DNA of 6,863 bases from a bacterium (GCA_030622125.1 JAUXGM010000117.1:1-6863); one strand, 5' to 3'; numbered from the stretch's first letter, positions 1 through 6,650 are shown. The notes: generated from the sequence alone by a model not told the origin. A program made the numbers and translations.

Positions 1-5
1 TAATC

Positions 6-90
6 GTACTAAGTACTAAGTTTTTCGTACTGAGTTTAAGAAATTCCATTTCTATTTACTCAACACAGAATACGGTATACTGGGTACTGA
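6..90. repeat. Degenerate GTACTRA heptamer repeats in the left intergenic region
   Basis: The 7-mer GTACTAA occurs twice in tandem (6-12, 13-19). GTACTGA recurs at 27-33 and 84-90, and a related GTATACTG lies at 75-82. Positions 66-82 form a near-palindrome (CAGAATACGGTATACTG) with one mismatched pair around a central base. The stretch lies downstream of rluD and encodes nothing I can support. The copies are too irregular and too closely spaced for a CRISPR array. They look like a degenerate short-tandem intergenic repeat. Whether it recurs elsewhere in the genome cannot be seen here. Confidence 0.6.
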
Positions 91-118
91 TTTCTAACTC
101 TCAATTCTCAATTCTCAA
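91..118. repeat. TTCTCAA 7-bp tandem repeat
   Basis: Two perfect tandem TTCTCAA units (105-111, 112-118) follow a one-mismatch unit CTCTCAA (98-104) and a more diverged TTTCTAA (91-97), keeping a strict 7-bp period. On the minus strand it reads as TTGAGAA units running away from the rluD stop. The period matches the neighbouring GTACTRA repeats, so the two may belong to one composite repeat block. No function is evident. Confidence 0.65.
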
Positions 119-171
119 CTGTTTTCGGTAATGTCCCTCTTTTGTGGCTTTTCGGAGATTGATATTGTTTT

Positions 172-195
172 CCTTATTTCCTTATTCCCTTATTA
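172..195. repeat. CCTTATTN 8-bp triplication across the rluD stop codon
   Basis: Three adjacent octamers, CCTTATTT (172-179), CCTTATTC (180-187) and CCTTATTA (188-195), differ only in the last base. They overlap the final codons and TAA stop of rluD (182-184). An 8-bp unit is not a multiple of three, so gain or loss of a unit would change the last few residues of RluD. The pattern suggests replication slippage. Confidence 0.6.
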
Positions 196-1126
196 ACTGG
201 CTATATGGGAAAAAATTCTCAAAATCGAGGCATTTACCGTAATCAAGTTCAATTACAAGTTCTTTGTTTGTAATCGGATGACAAAATACAAGTTTTTGTG
301 CACAGAGAAGATGATGATTTAATACTATTTCACTATCTGATATTTTAATTTTTCTGCCCTTGTTTGAATATTGGATATCACCGACTATCGGATGTCCTAT
401 TGCCTTCATATGTACCCTGATTTGATGTGTTCTTCCTGTTACAAGTTGAAATTTTATAAGGGAAAACCTTTTTTGCCTTTTTAAAACCCAGAATTTTGTA
501 ATTGCTTCTCGAGGATTTATCCCGTTCGGTGCAAAAAGTTTTCTATCCCTTAATGATCTACCGATAGCGATCTTGATCTCACCTTCATCGGCTTTCATTT
601 CACCCCAGCATATACCGAGATAATACTTTTCTATACTTCTTTTTTTTTGCATCTGAATAAGTTTATAGTATGCCTCCTGGGTTAAAGCAATTATTAAAAG
701 ACCGATGGTGTCTTTGTCAAGCCGATGGATTATTCCTGGTCTCTCTTTGCCTCCAATATCCGGCAAGGCATCACCGTAAATAGCCTTCAACCCGTTGGCA
801 ATTGTATCCTTTGTATGACCGATCCCGGGATGAACGATCTGTCCCGCCGTTTTATTGATGATCAGAATATCCCTGTCTTCATAGACTATATCAAGTGGTA
901 TTTCCCTTGCTTCAAGATCGGATGGTTCTGTTTCAATTCGGTCGGGTATAAATATAAGATCGTTTATCTTTAAGTGATGTGATGGTTTCACTTTTTTATC
1001 ATTTACAAGTATTTTTCCGTCTTTAATAAGCCTTTGGATACCGGTTCTTGAGTAAAATTGTTTCTCAAGCACTTCAAAAAGAAATTTATCGATTCTTCCT
1101 TTTTCGCTTTCTACTTTTATTATCAT
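182..1126 (-). CDS. rluD: 23S rRNA pseudouridine synthase, RluD/RluA family
   Basis: RluA-family pseudouridine synthases convert uridine to pseudouridine in RNA; RluD acts on 23S rRNA helix 69 (positions 1911, 1915 and 1917 in E. coli). The 314-residue protein has the RluD layout: an N-terminal S4 RNA-binding domain (about residues 10-60), then the catalytic domain. The signature HRLDKDT is at 134-140 with catalytic Asp137. VHPG is at 98-101, and TGRTHQIRVH followed by GHPIVGD spans 230-250. Length is normal for the family. The usual NKPAG reads NKTAG here, and the usual TSGLL reads TIGLL; both lie outside the catalytic core. I chose the ATG at 1126 over an in-frame GTG at 1159: it starts about where family members do and follows an AAGG-like weak ribosome site. 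The start overlaps the upstream 118-residue gene by 41 nt. It is last in the operon. The split between RluD and other RluA members (RluC, YlyB-type) is less certain than the family. Confidence 0.93.
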   Translation of the reverse strand: MIIKVESEKGRIDKFLFEVLEKQFYSRTGIQRLIKDGKILVNDKKVKPSHHLKINDLIFIPDRIETEPSDLEAREIPLDIVYEDRDILIINKTAGQIVHPGIGHTKDTIANGLKAIYGDALPDIGGKERPGIIHRLDKDTIGLLIIALTQEAYYKLIQMQKKRSIEKYYLGICWGEMKADEGEIKIAIGRSLRDRKLFAPNGINPREAITKFWVLKRQKRFSLIKFQLVTGRTHQIRVHMKAIGHPIVGDIQYSNKGRKIKISDSEIVLNHHLLCAQKLVFCHPITNKELVIELDYGKCLDFENFFPYSQLIRE

Positions 1127-1442
1127 TTTTTGCCTTTTTTTTATAATTAAAATAATCACATAAAGTATATAGCATTGAAAGAGAAAGCCCTATATAGATA
1201 ACATTTTTTGTTTCTTTACTTGTTAAAGAATAATTAGGATTTTCTCTTTGATACATCTTGAAAAATTTGTAGGAAAGAAGGGAATAGGTAAGAGTAAGTG
1301 GGATCGATACAAGAAGTATTGTTGTCTCTCGTTTGAGGATTGATTCCTTATATTTAATTGTTGCTGCCTTTGTTTCCTCTCCGTAGATAACGACAGTTAA
1401 CATTATAATTAAAATTAAAAAAATGTATTTAAACTTTATCAT
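1086..1442 (-). CDS. Small membrane protein of unknown function between lgt and rluD
   Basis: I do not recognise this 118-residue protein. It has a hydrophobic N-terminus (residues 4-20) followed by polar GEETKA, which could be a signal peptide or a first membrane anchor; there is no lipobox cysteine there. Two further hydrophobic stretches (about 41-61 and 80-97) could be membrane helices, and the C-terminus (101-118) is strongly basic, mostly Lys and Arg. The ATG overlaps the end of lgt by 14 nt, and the 3' end overlaps rluD by 41 nt, which supplies the last 13 residues. No Shine-Dalgarno sequence is visible before the ATG, so translation may depend on coupling to lgt. The organised hydrophobic pattern and the perfect operon fit argue for a real gene. 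It may be a poorly conserved accessory membrane protein, but I assign no function. Confidence 0.68.
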   Translation of the reverse strand: MIKFKYIFLILIIMLTVVIYGEETKAATIKYKESILKRETTILLVSIPLTLTYSLLSYKFFKMYQRENPNYSLTSKETKNVIYIGLSLSMLYTLCDYFNYKKKAKNDNKSRKRKRKNR

Positions 1443-2175
1443 ATTTTTTTAATATAAAATAGATTACAAATAAGATCGGAAGAAGAAAGATCAAAATTAC
1501 CTGTGAAAATGTTAAATGCAAAAAATAGTATCTTACAAAATCACCACGGAGAAATTCAAGAAAGAACCGCCAGATACCATAAAAAATAACATAAGAAATA
1601 AAAACCTGTCCTGAAAATTTTCTTCTTTTCAATATCTGTATCAAAATAAAAAATATTACTATCTCTGCCAATGATTCATAAAGTTGAGTCGGGATTCTGA
1701 AATCTCCCGTTGTAAAAAAATAGGTGGCAAAGAAATCTCCCTGATCAAGTCGTTTACCATAGCAGCAGCCATTTAAAAGACAGCCCTGTCTTCCAATTGC
1801 GTGTCCTATTGCAAGTCCGGAAACAAATATATCGGCAAGTGTTCCGATTTTGAGCTTTTTTATCAATGCGTAAATAATTCCAAATGCTGTTCCACCTATT
1901 ACCCCACCTAAAAAGACAAAGCCGGCTCGTGAAAAGATATAACTCATTGGATTATCCAAGAAATCCGTCCAATTTAGAAAGATATAAAATATTCTTGCAC
2001 CGATCATTGAAAAAATAATGATCAATATACCCAAATCAAATATTTTTTCACCGTCCATTTTAAAAAAATAGGCGAGTTTTCTTGCAATAACAAGTCCTGT
2101 AATTACACCTGTTGCTACAAACAATCCGTAATATGTGATGGTAAGACCGAATATCTTAAGAAATATTGGATGCAT
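1429..2175 (-). CDS. lgt: Prolipoprotein diacylglyceryl transferase Lgt
   Basis: Lgt carries out the first step of bacterial lipoprotein maturation. It transfers the diacylglyceryl group of phosphatidylglycerol to the lipobox cysteine of a prolipoprotein in the cytoplasmic membrane. The 248-residue protein is polytopic, and family hallmarks are visible. The N-terminus has ITYYGLF. The signature is GHAIGRQGCLLNGCCYG at 124-140, which includes the Arg (129) that aligns with an essential E. coli arginine. PTQLYES is at 162-168, and YGIWRFFLEFLRGD at 199-212 contains the other conserved Arg (203). The Cys-rich GCxLNGCCYG form is common outside Proteobacteria, where E. coli has GNFINGE. Length is slightly below the E. 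coli enzyme (about 290) but normal for shorter family members. The ATG at 2175 overlaps the lspA 3' end by 20 nt and has GGGAG 8 nt upstream (2184-2188). It lies next to lspA, whose product acts on Lgt products. Confidence 0.96.
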   Translation of the reverse strand: MHPIFLKIFGLTITYYGLFVATGVITGLVIARKLAYFFKMDGEKIFDLGILIIIFSMIGARIFYIFLNWTDFLDNPMSYIFSRAGFVFLGGVIGGTAFGIIYALIKKLKIGTLADIFVSGLAIGHAIGRQGCLLNGCCYGKRLDQGDFFATYFFTTGDFRIPTQLYESLAEIVIFFILIQILKRRKFSGQVFISYVIFYGIWRFFLEFLRGDFVRYYFLHLTFSQVILIFLLPILFVIYFILKKYDKV

Positions 2176-2641
2176 GCCCTTTTCTCCCGATAAATTGTGC
2201 TAAAATAAAAAGTACGATCCCGACATCTATTAAACTATCGGCAAAATTAAATGTTGGCCAGGAATGCTTTCCGATATAAAAATATAAAAAATCAAAAACA
2301 GCGCCATTTATAGTACGATCAATTAAATTCCCAATACCTCCGCCTAAAATAAATGATAGGCTGATTATCTCTAATTTATTAAGAGAATAGTAAGATTTAA
2401 TTACAAAAAATAAGACAGCGGAAAGTCCTATTACCATAACAATGATCTTAATGATAAGCGGTATTCTATGAAAAAAACCGAAAAGTAGCCCATAATTCTT
2501 AACATAAATAATACTAAAAAAATGTGGAATTACTACTATTTGTCGGAATGGATTTTGTAATATTGCTTTTACAAAATATTTTGAACCAAGATCAAAAAGA
2601 ACAATACCAAATGTTAAGAGAAAGAAAAAAAACTTTTTCAA
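2156..2641 (-). CDS. lspA: Lipoprotein signal peptidase (signal peptidase II) LspA
   Basis: LspA is a membrane aspartyl protease that removes signal peptides from Lgt-modified prolipoproteins just before the lipid-bearing cysteine. With the start used here (TTG at 2641) the protein has 161 residues, the normal family size, with four hydrophobic segments (about 4-20, 60-81, 89-107, 139-152). Family motifs are FDLGSK (Asp17), NYGLLFG (49-55), GGGIGNLIDR (100-109), VFDF (115-118) and FNFADS (131-136). Asp117 and Asp135 are the expected catalytic pair. There is no ATG near the 5' end. The frame stays open to a TTG at 2692, but that 17-residue extension is only the out-of-frame reading of the upstream zinc-finger gene and has no ribosome site. 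TTG 2641 lies 5 nt after the upstream TAA, with AGAAGGG about 14 nt before it. ATA (2650) or ATT (2647) would be better spaced but are rare starts. The exact start is therefore uncertain; the identity is not. Confidence 0.95.
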   Translation of the reverse strand: MKKFFFFLLTFGIVLFDLGSKYFVKAILQNPFRQIVVIPHFFSIIYVKNYGLLFGFFHRIPLIIKIIVMVIGLSAVLFFVIKSYYSLNKLEIISLSFILGGGIGNLIDRTINGAVFDFLYFYIGKHSWPTFNFADSLIDVGIVLFILAQFIGRKGHASNIS

Positions 2642-2646
2642 GGGAA

Positions 2647-3012
2647 TTATACTTTCCCTTCTTTTTCTAATTTTTCCCGACAAGAAACACAATATCTTGA
2701 ATGTGGCTTTGCCTTCAATCTCCCTTTTTCAATCACCTTTCCACACAATTCACATATTCCGTATTTCCCATTTTCAATCTTTGTAAGTGCATTATCAACA
2801 AGTTCAAGTATTGATTGATCAACATTCATAATATTGATCGATTTTACCTTTTCATATTCATCTGCTGATAAATAACTCGGATCATCAGGATAATGCGAAT
2901 CAGTCGTATTCGGGTTATTTGCGATCTCAGAAAGACCATCCAAAGCATTTTCAATTTCTCTTTTCATTGCGATTAAAATTCTCCTATACTTTCCCAATTC
3001 CTTTTCTTCCAT
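2647..3012 (-). CDS. TraR/DksA-family zinc-finger transcriptional regulator
   Basis: DksA/TraR proteins insert a coiled coil into the RNA polymerase secondary channel and, often with ppGpp, alter initiation at rRNA and amino-acid promoters. This 121-residue protein has an N-terminal helical part (about 1-32), a polar middle rich in Asp, Ser and Tyr (33-55), a second helix (55-82), and a C-terminal C4 zinc finger. The finger is CELC at 87-90 and CVSC at 108-111, with the family linker GRLKAKPHSRYC between them. The D-x-x-D-x-A tip motif of E. coli DksA is absent, and the protein is shorter than DksA (151 residues). A short DksA-like or YteA-type protein is therefore a safer call than DksA itself. 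The ATG at 3012 is 1 nt after the ileS stop and has a near-perfect ribosome site. Close linkage to ileS and lspA is seen in other bacteria. Family assignment is firm; its targets are unknown. Confidence 0.92.
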   Translation of the reverse strand: MEEKELGKYRRILIAMKREIENALDGLSEIANNPNTTDSHYPDDPSYLSADEYEKVKSINIMNVDQSILELVDNALTKIENGKYGICELCGKVIEKGRLKAKPHSRYCVSCREKLEKEGKV

Positions 3013-3013
3013 A

Positions 3014-5716
3014 TTAATCCTCCTTTTTCCAATTTTTTATTTGGGTACGGCAATCCGAGCAAATACCGTTTTCGTCAAGATCACTTTTATATTTCCAGCA
3101 TCTTGCACATTTTTCACCGGTTGCCTTTTTTATTTCTATTTTGTAAACTTCACCAAGAGTATTATCTTTTATTACCGTAACCTTTGATACTATAAAAAAT
3201 TCTTCCAGATCAAATTTGTCAAAAATAGCTTTTATTGAATCATTTTTATAGTAGATATTGATCTGGGCATCAAGGGAAAGTCCAATCTTTTTTTCTGCTC
3301 TTAGGTTCTCTAATTCCTTTTCTGCCTTTTCCCGCATATTGAAAAGAAGATCATACTCATCGTCCCATTTGCCCCATTCTTCCGGCACCTGTTCCCATAC
3401 TTTAAAAAATATCGATTCCCGTTCATGAGTTAGATATAAAAATACCTCTTCCATCGTAAATGACAATATCGGAGATAATCTTTGTGTAAGATAGTTAACA
3501 ATAGAATATAAGACCGTTTGTGCCGAACGTCTTGCCCTTGATCCCGGCGGATCCGTATATAATCTTGATTTTATCATATCAAAATAGAGAGAGCTTAATA
3601 TGACGGTTACAAAATCAATTATAAGATGATGTATCTGGTGAAATTCATAATTTTTATATGCTTTATCAATTTTATTTATTAAAACCGAAAGTTGATATAA
3701 TGCCCATTTGTCTATTGTTTCAAGTTTTGAATAGTGGACATTATCATTCTTGGGATCAAAATCCTGAGTGTTCATAAGTATAAATCGTATCTTGTTCCTT
3801 ATATTTTTATAGGCATCAACCATCTGATTTAAGGCATTGTACGAAAACCTGAAATCCTCTGTATAATCAATGCTTGAAACCCATAATCTTAATATTTCCG
3901 CTCCATATTTCTTTACAACTTTATTGGGTGAGATTACATTTCCAACGGATTTGGACATCGGTCTGCCGTTTTCGTCCAAAGAAAATCCATGGGTAATAAC
4001 TTTTTTGTAAGGTGCACTTCCATTTATTATTGCCGATGGCCACATTGAGGATTGGAACCAGCCTCTATACTGGTCACTTCCTTCAAGATAAAGATCGACA
4101 GGAATATCCTCTCCCATTTTTTCCTTGACAACGGCATACCAGGAAACACCGGAATCAAACCAAACATCTAAAATATTTTCTCCCTTTACAATGTGATTTG
4201 AACCGCATTTGGGACATTTCACGATTCTATCCGTAAGTTCGGATATTTTCTCTTTAAACCAAATATCAGATGATCTTTCTCTTATTTTTTCTATTAAATC
4301 TTCATTAAAATTTTCATCAATAAATTCCTCGCCACAATCTTCACAAACACGTGACGGTATCGGTACGCCCCAACTTCTCTGTCTTGAAATACACCAATCA
4401 ATTCTGTTTTCTATCATATTTGAAAATCTTATCTCTCCCCATTTGGGTATCCATCTGGTATCTTTTGCAAATTTAATAACCTTTCCTTTTAATTCCGGAA
4501 CTCTTGTATCTATGAACCATTGGGGTGTTGCTCTGAATATCAATGGATTATGACATCTCCAGCAATGCGGATATGAGTGGGTTATCTTTCTTTCCTTGAT
4601 AAGTATGCCTTTTTTATTTAATTTTTGAACGATCAACGGATTTGCATCAAAAACATTTACTCCTTCAAATTCGGGATATTCATCTGTATAGCATCCTTTA
4701 TTATCGATCGGTGCAAATATTTCAAGTCCATAAAGTTTTCCAATTTGATAATCGTCGGCACCATGTCCGGGTGCCGTATGAACACAACCTGTCCCTTGTT
4801 CCAATGTAACATGTTCACCAAAAACGATCGGGCAGACCTTATCCATTAACGGATGCTCATAAGTCATTCCTTCAAACTCTTTTCCTTTCTTTTCTTCTAA
4901 AATATCATACTTATCTATTTCCATTTCTTTCATACTTTTTTCAACAAGATCTCTTGCAATGATCCATTTTTCATTTTTTACTCTTACAATGTGATAGATA
5001 TATTGCGGGTGGATGGAAACGGCAAGGTTTGCGGGTAAGGTCCAGGGTGTTGTTGTCCATATAACGGCGAACAAATTTTCTTTTCCCGTTACCTTAAATT
5101 TTACATATATACTCGGTGAAGTATGATCCTGATATTCAACCTCCGCTTCTGCCAATGCTGTTTTGCAGGAAGGACACCAATGTATCGGTTTTCTACCTCT
5201 TGTAATAAATCCCTTTTTATAAATTTCATTAAATGCCTTTAAGATGTCCGCTTCATAATTGTAATCCATTGTCGTATAAGGATCTTCCCAATCTGCCAAT
5301 ATACCAAGCCGTTTAAATTCATCTCGTTGTATATCGATATATTTTTTTGCATATTCTCTGCATCTCTTTCTAAATTCGAATATATCTTCGGTATCATTTT
5401 CATTTTTGATCTTTAACTCAATCGGAAGTCCATGACAATCCCAGCCGGGTAGATAAGGAAAATGATAGCCCATTGCCCAGTAGTATTTATTAATTATATC
5501 TTTTAGTAATTTGTTTAATGCATGACCAATATGTATGTGTCCGTTTGCATAAGGAGGACCATCATGCAAGATCATTTTTTTGCCGGTTTTGTTTTTTTCA
5601 ATAATTTTTTTATATATCTCTTTCTCAGACCAGTATCGATTAAGTTCCGGTTCTTTTTCACTCAGATGTGCTTTCATTGAGAAGTCGGTTTTTAGTAGGT
5701 TCAAGTGTTCTTTCAT
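3014..5716 (-). CDS. ileS: Isoleucyl-tRNA synthetase IleRS
   Basis: IleRS is a class I cytoplasmic enzyme that charges tRNA-Ile with isoleucine and hydrolyses mischarged Val-tRNA-Ile. The 900-residue protein has the normal bacterial length. The ATP-binding HIGH motif is in PPYANGHIHIGH (54-65). The CP1 editing domain contains WTTTPWTLPAN (220-230) and HTAPGHGADDY (313-323). SRQRSWGVPIP (444-454) precedes DVWFDSG, and the KMSKS loop reads PMSKS (586-590). Paired cysteines at 181/184, 385/388, 458/461 and 501/504 fit zinc knuckles. The C-terminus carries the C4 finger of bacterial-type IleRS (Cys 870, 873, 886, 889), so this is not the mupirocin-resistant type that lacks it. I chose ATG 5716, which has GGAG 8 nt upstream (5725-5728). 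An in-frame TTG at 5722 would add two residues but sits only 2 nt from GGAG. It is first in the operon, behind a strong promoter-like sequence. Confidence 0.98.
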   Translation of the reverse strand: MKEHLNLLKTDFSMKAHLSEKEPELNRYWSEKEIYKKIIEKNKTGKKMILHDGPPYANGHIHIGHALNKLLKDIINKYYWAMGYHFPYLPGWDCHGLPIELKIKNENDTEDIFEFRKRCREYAKKYIDIQRDEFKRLGILADWEDPYTTMDYNYEADILKAFNEIYKKGFITRGRKPIHWCPSCKTALAEAEVEYQDHTSPSIYVKFKVTGKENLFAVIWTTTPWTLPANLAVSIHPQYIYHIVRVKNEKWIIARDLVEKSMKEMEIDKYDILEEKKGKEFEGMTYEHPLMDKVCPIVFGEHVTLEQGTGCVHTAPGHGADDYQIGKLYGLEIFAPIDNKGCYTDEYPEFEGVNVFDANPLIVQKLNKKGILIKERKITHSYPHCWRCHNPLIFRATPQWFIDTRVPELKGKVIKFAKDTRWIPKWGEIRFSNMIENRIDWCISRQRSWGVPIPSRVCEDCGEEFIDENFNEDLIEKIRERSSDIWFKEKISELTDRIVKCPKCGSNHIVKGENILDVWFDSGVSWYAVVKEKMGEDIPVDLYLEGSDQYRGWFQSSMWPSAIINGSAPYKKVITHGFSLDENGRPMSKSVGNVISPNKVVKKYGAEILRLWVSSIDYTEDFRFSYNALNQMVDAYKNIRNKIRFILMNTQDFDPKNDNVHYSKLETIDKWALYQLSVLINKIDKAYKNYEFHQIHHLIIDFVTVILSSLYFDMIKSRLYTDPPGSRARRSAQTVLYSIVNYLTQRLSPILSFTMEEVFLYLTHERESIFFKVWEQVPEEWGKWDDEYDLLFNMREKAEKELENLRAEKKIGLSLDAQINIYYKNDSIKAIFDKFDLEEFFIVSKVTVIKDNTLGEVYKIEIKKATGEKCARCWKYKSDLDENGICSDCRTQIKNWKKED
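3019..3026 (-). promoter_or_regulatory. Strong Shine-Dalgarno site for the TraR/DksA gene, inside the ileS 3' end
   Basis: AAAGGAGG lies 6 nt before the ATG at 3012 and is a near-perfect anti-16S complement. It is formed by the last codons of ileS (Lys-Lys-Glu-Asp), so the end of IleRS doubles as the ribosome site of the next gene. It is the best ribosome site I saw in the operon and suggests efficient initiation of the zinc-finger protein. Confidence 0.85.
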
Positions 5717-5744
5717 CTTCAATACTCCAAATTTTTAATCTATT

Positions 5745-5773
5745 ATTATACTTAAAAAAACAAAAATAGTCAA
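5745..5773 (-). promoter_or_regulatory. Sigma70-like promoter of the ileS operon
   Basis: On the minus strand TTGACT (5773-5768, five of six consensus bases) is followed by an exactly 17-nt spacer and a consensus TATAAT (5750-5745). Transcription would start near 5738, giving a leader of about 20 nt that includes the GGAG ribosome site of ileS. The match is good even for AT-rich DNA and is correctly placed. A leader this short excludes a T-box. The -35 box lies in the loop of the hairpin at 5761-5782. Confidence 0.75.
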
Positions 5774-5782
5774 ATATTTTTG
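5754..5782 (-). terminator. Candidate weak Rho-independent terminator after the exported-protein gene
   Basis: Just after the upstream gene's TAA (5787-5789) the minus strand has a perfect 8-bp stem, CAAAAATA/TATTTTTG, with a 6-nt loop (TTTGAC), followed directly by seven T. Position and T-run fit an intrinsic terminator, but the stem has only one G-C pair, so it would be weak. It overlaps the ileS promoter, and the hairpin may be incidental. Confidence 0.45.
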
Positions 5783-5786
5783 CTTC

Positions 5787-6644
5787 TTACTTGAGGCTAA
5801 TTATAATATTAAATTTTGAAAGGATATGTTTTCCATCTTTTACTTTTACGGTCGTGTGAAAACTATCCGGTCGGACGGGATAGAATTTTGTTTTACCATC
5901 AGGTGGAAGTATTTCAACCGTATCAAGTTTCTGTGAAGAATAACTTCCCATCGTTTTAACTTGTTTCACCATTTCAAAAGAGAATGGATTAATGTATTCA
6001 ATATTAGTTAATTTTTTGATTCTGTTTTTTTTAAGATACAATGAAAAGAAAGAGACAAAATTGGAAAGCAGAGGAAGTTTTTTATTCGTTTTCAATGAAT
6101 ATTGAGTAGTTTTGCTATTGTCGGGACGATTTGGATCCCATATATGAACACTATAATGTTGAAGTTTTGAGATCCATTCGATCTTAATTACTCGTAATTG
6201 CCCTTCAAAATCATCAAGCTTTTCTTCCGATTTAAAATAGATCAAATTGTCATATCCATCCACCACGATCATTCCTTGAATGGAATAATCAGGTTTTCCA
6301 CGATAGTGCGTATCTTTTCTCTTATAGTTATCCTTTTCAAAATCCGAATCCTGAGAATAACTTGTGGTAGTGGCATTCTCAAAATTATTTTTTCCGAGTC
6401 CTTTATTTGAACTATTTCGGTCATAAGTAAAATCCGATAAAAATCTTTTAGAATAAAAAACATAATAGGTAATCGGTATAAGTTTATCTCCATCGGTAAA
6501 GTTTTGTTGTTTATAAAATTTGATATTGTCATATCCAAGATAGATATTATCAAGATCGTAAACATCATAAGTTAATGGGTCCTGATCATCAGATGAAACA
6601 ATAACAAATAAAATTAATAAAGCAAATAATAATAATCTTTTCAT
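5787..6644 (-). CDS. Exported protein of unknown function
   Basis: I do not recognise this 285-residue protein. From the ATG at 6644 it begins with a typical Sec signal peptide: MKR, then a hydrophobic core to about residue 16, then VSS before acidic DDQD. It lacks a lipobox and contains no cysteine at all, so it is not an Lgt/LspA substrate. Residues about 75-117 are polar and low in complexity (Asn, Ser, Lys, Asp). The flanking parts are rich in Tyr, Phe and Lys and look like beta-strand segments of an extracytoplasmic protein. An in-frame TTG at 6668 would add eight polar residues (KNYYNDY) before the signal peptide and overlaps promoter-like sequence, so I reject it. No Shine-Dalgarno site precedes the ATG, but a promoter lies so close that a leaderless message is possible. 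The gene is separate from the ileS operon. Existence as a gene is likely; function is unknown. Confidence 0.82.
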   Translation of the reverse strand: MKRLLLFALLILFVIVSSDDQDPLTYDVYDLDNIYLGYDNIKFYKQQNFTDGDKLIPITYYVFYSKRFLSDFTYDRNSSNKGLGKNNFENATTTSYSQDSDFEKDNYKRKDTHYRGKPDYSIQGMIVVDGYDNLIYFKSEEKLDDFEGQLRVIKIEWISKLQHYSVHIWDPNRPDNSKTTQYSLKTNKKLPLLSNFVSFFSLYLKKNRIKKLTNIEYINPFSFEMVKQVKTMGSYSSQKLDTVEILPPDGKTKFYPVRPDSFHTTVKVKDGKHILSKFNIIISLK

Positions 6645-6650
6645 ATAATC

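Noticed and set aside
39-53. AGAAAT/ATTTCT hairpin as terminator of rluD.
   Set aside because: Six all-but-one A-T pairs with a 3-nt loop and no adjacent T-run; too weak, and 130 bp past the stop.
1-120. CRISPR array.
   Set aside because: Units are 7 bp, degenerate and without spacers of regular length; no cas gene is present.
3-131. Plus-strand open frame entering from the left edge (43 codons, ending at TAA 129-131).
   Set aside because: It runs straight through the heptamer repeats, its translation is low in complexity with no recognisable domain, and all other genes are on the minus strand.
725-973. Plus-strand open frame of 82 codons.
   Set aside because: It lies opposite the conserved S4 and catalytic parts of rluD; it is an antisense shadow.
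1127-1159. GTG-started, 11-residue longer RluD.
   Set aside because: The extension overlaps the upstream gene further, lacks a ribosome site and is not needed for the S4 domain.
4209-4849. Two plus-strand open frames (114 and 74 codons).
   Set aside because: Both are antisense to well-conserved ileS motifs and show no domain of their own.
5717-5786. T-box riboswitch upstream of ileS.
   Set aside because: Only 70 nt lie between genes, the inferred leader is about 20 nt, and no specifier stem or T-box consensus is visible.
6198-6568. Open frames on both strands inside the exported-protein gene (70 and 99 codons).
   Set aside because: They overlap a longer frame that has a signal peptide and promoter. 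Their Ile-rich translations look like frame shadows of AT-rich DNA.
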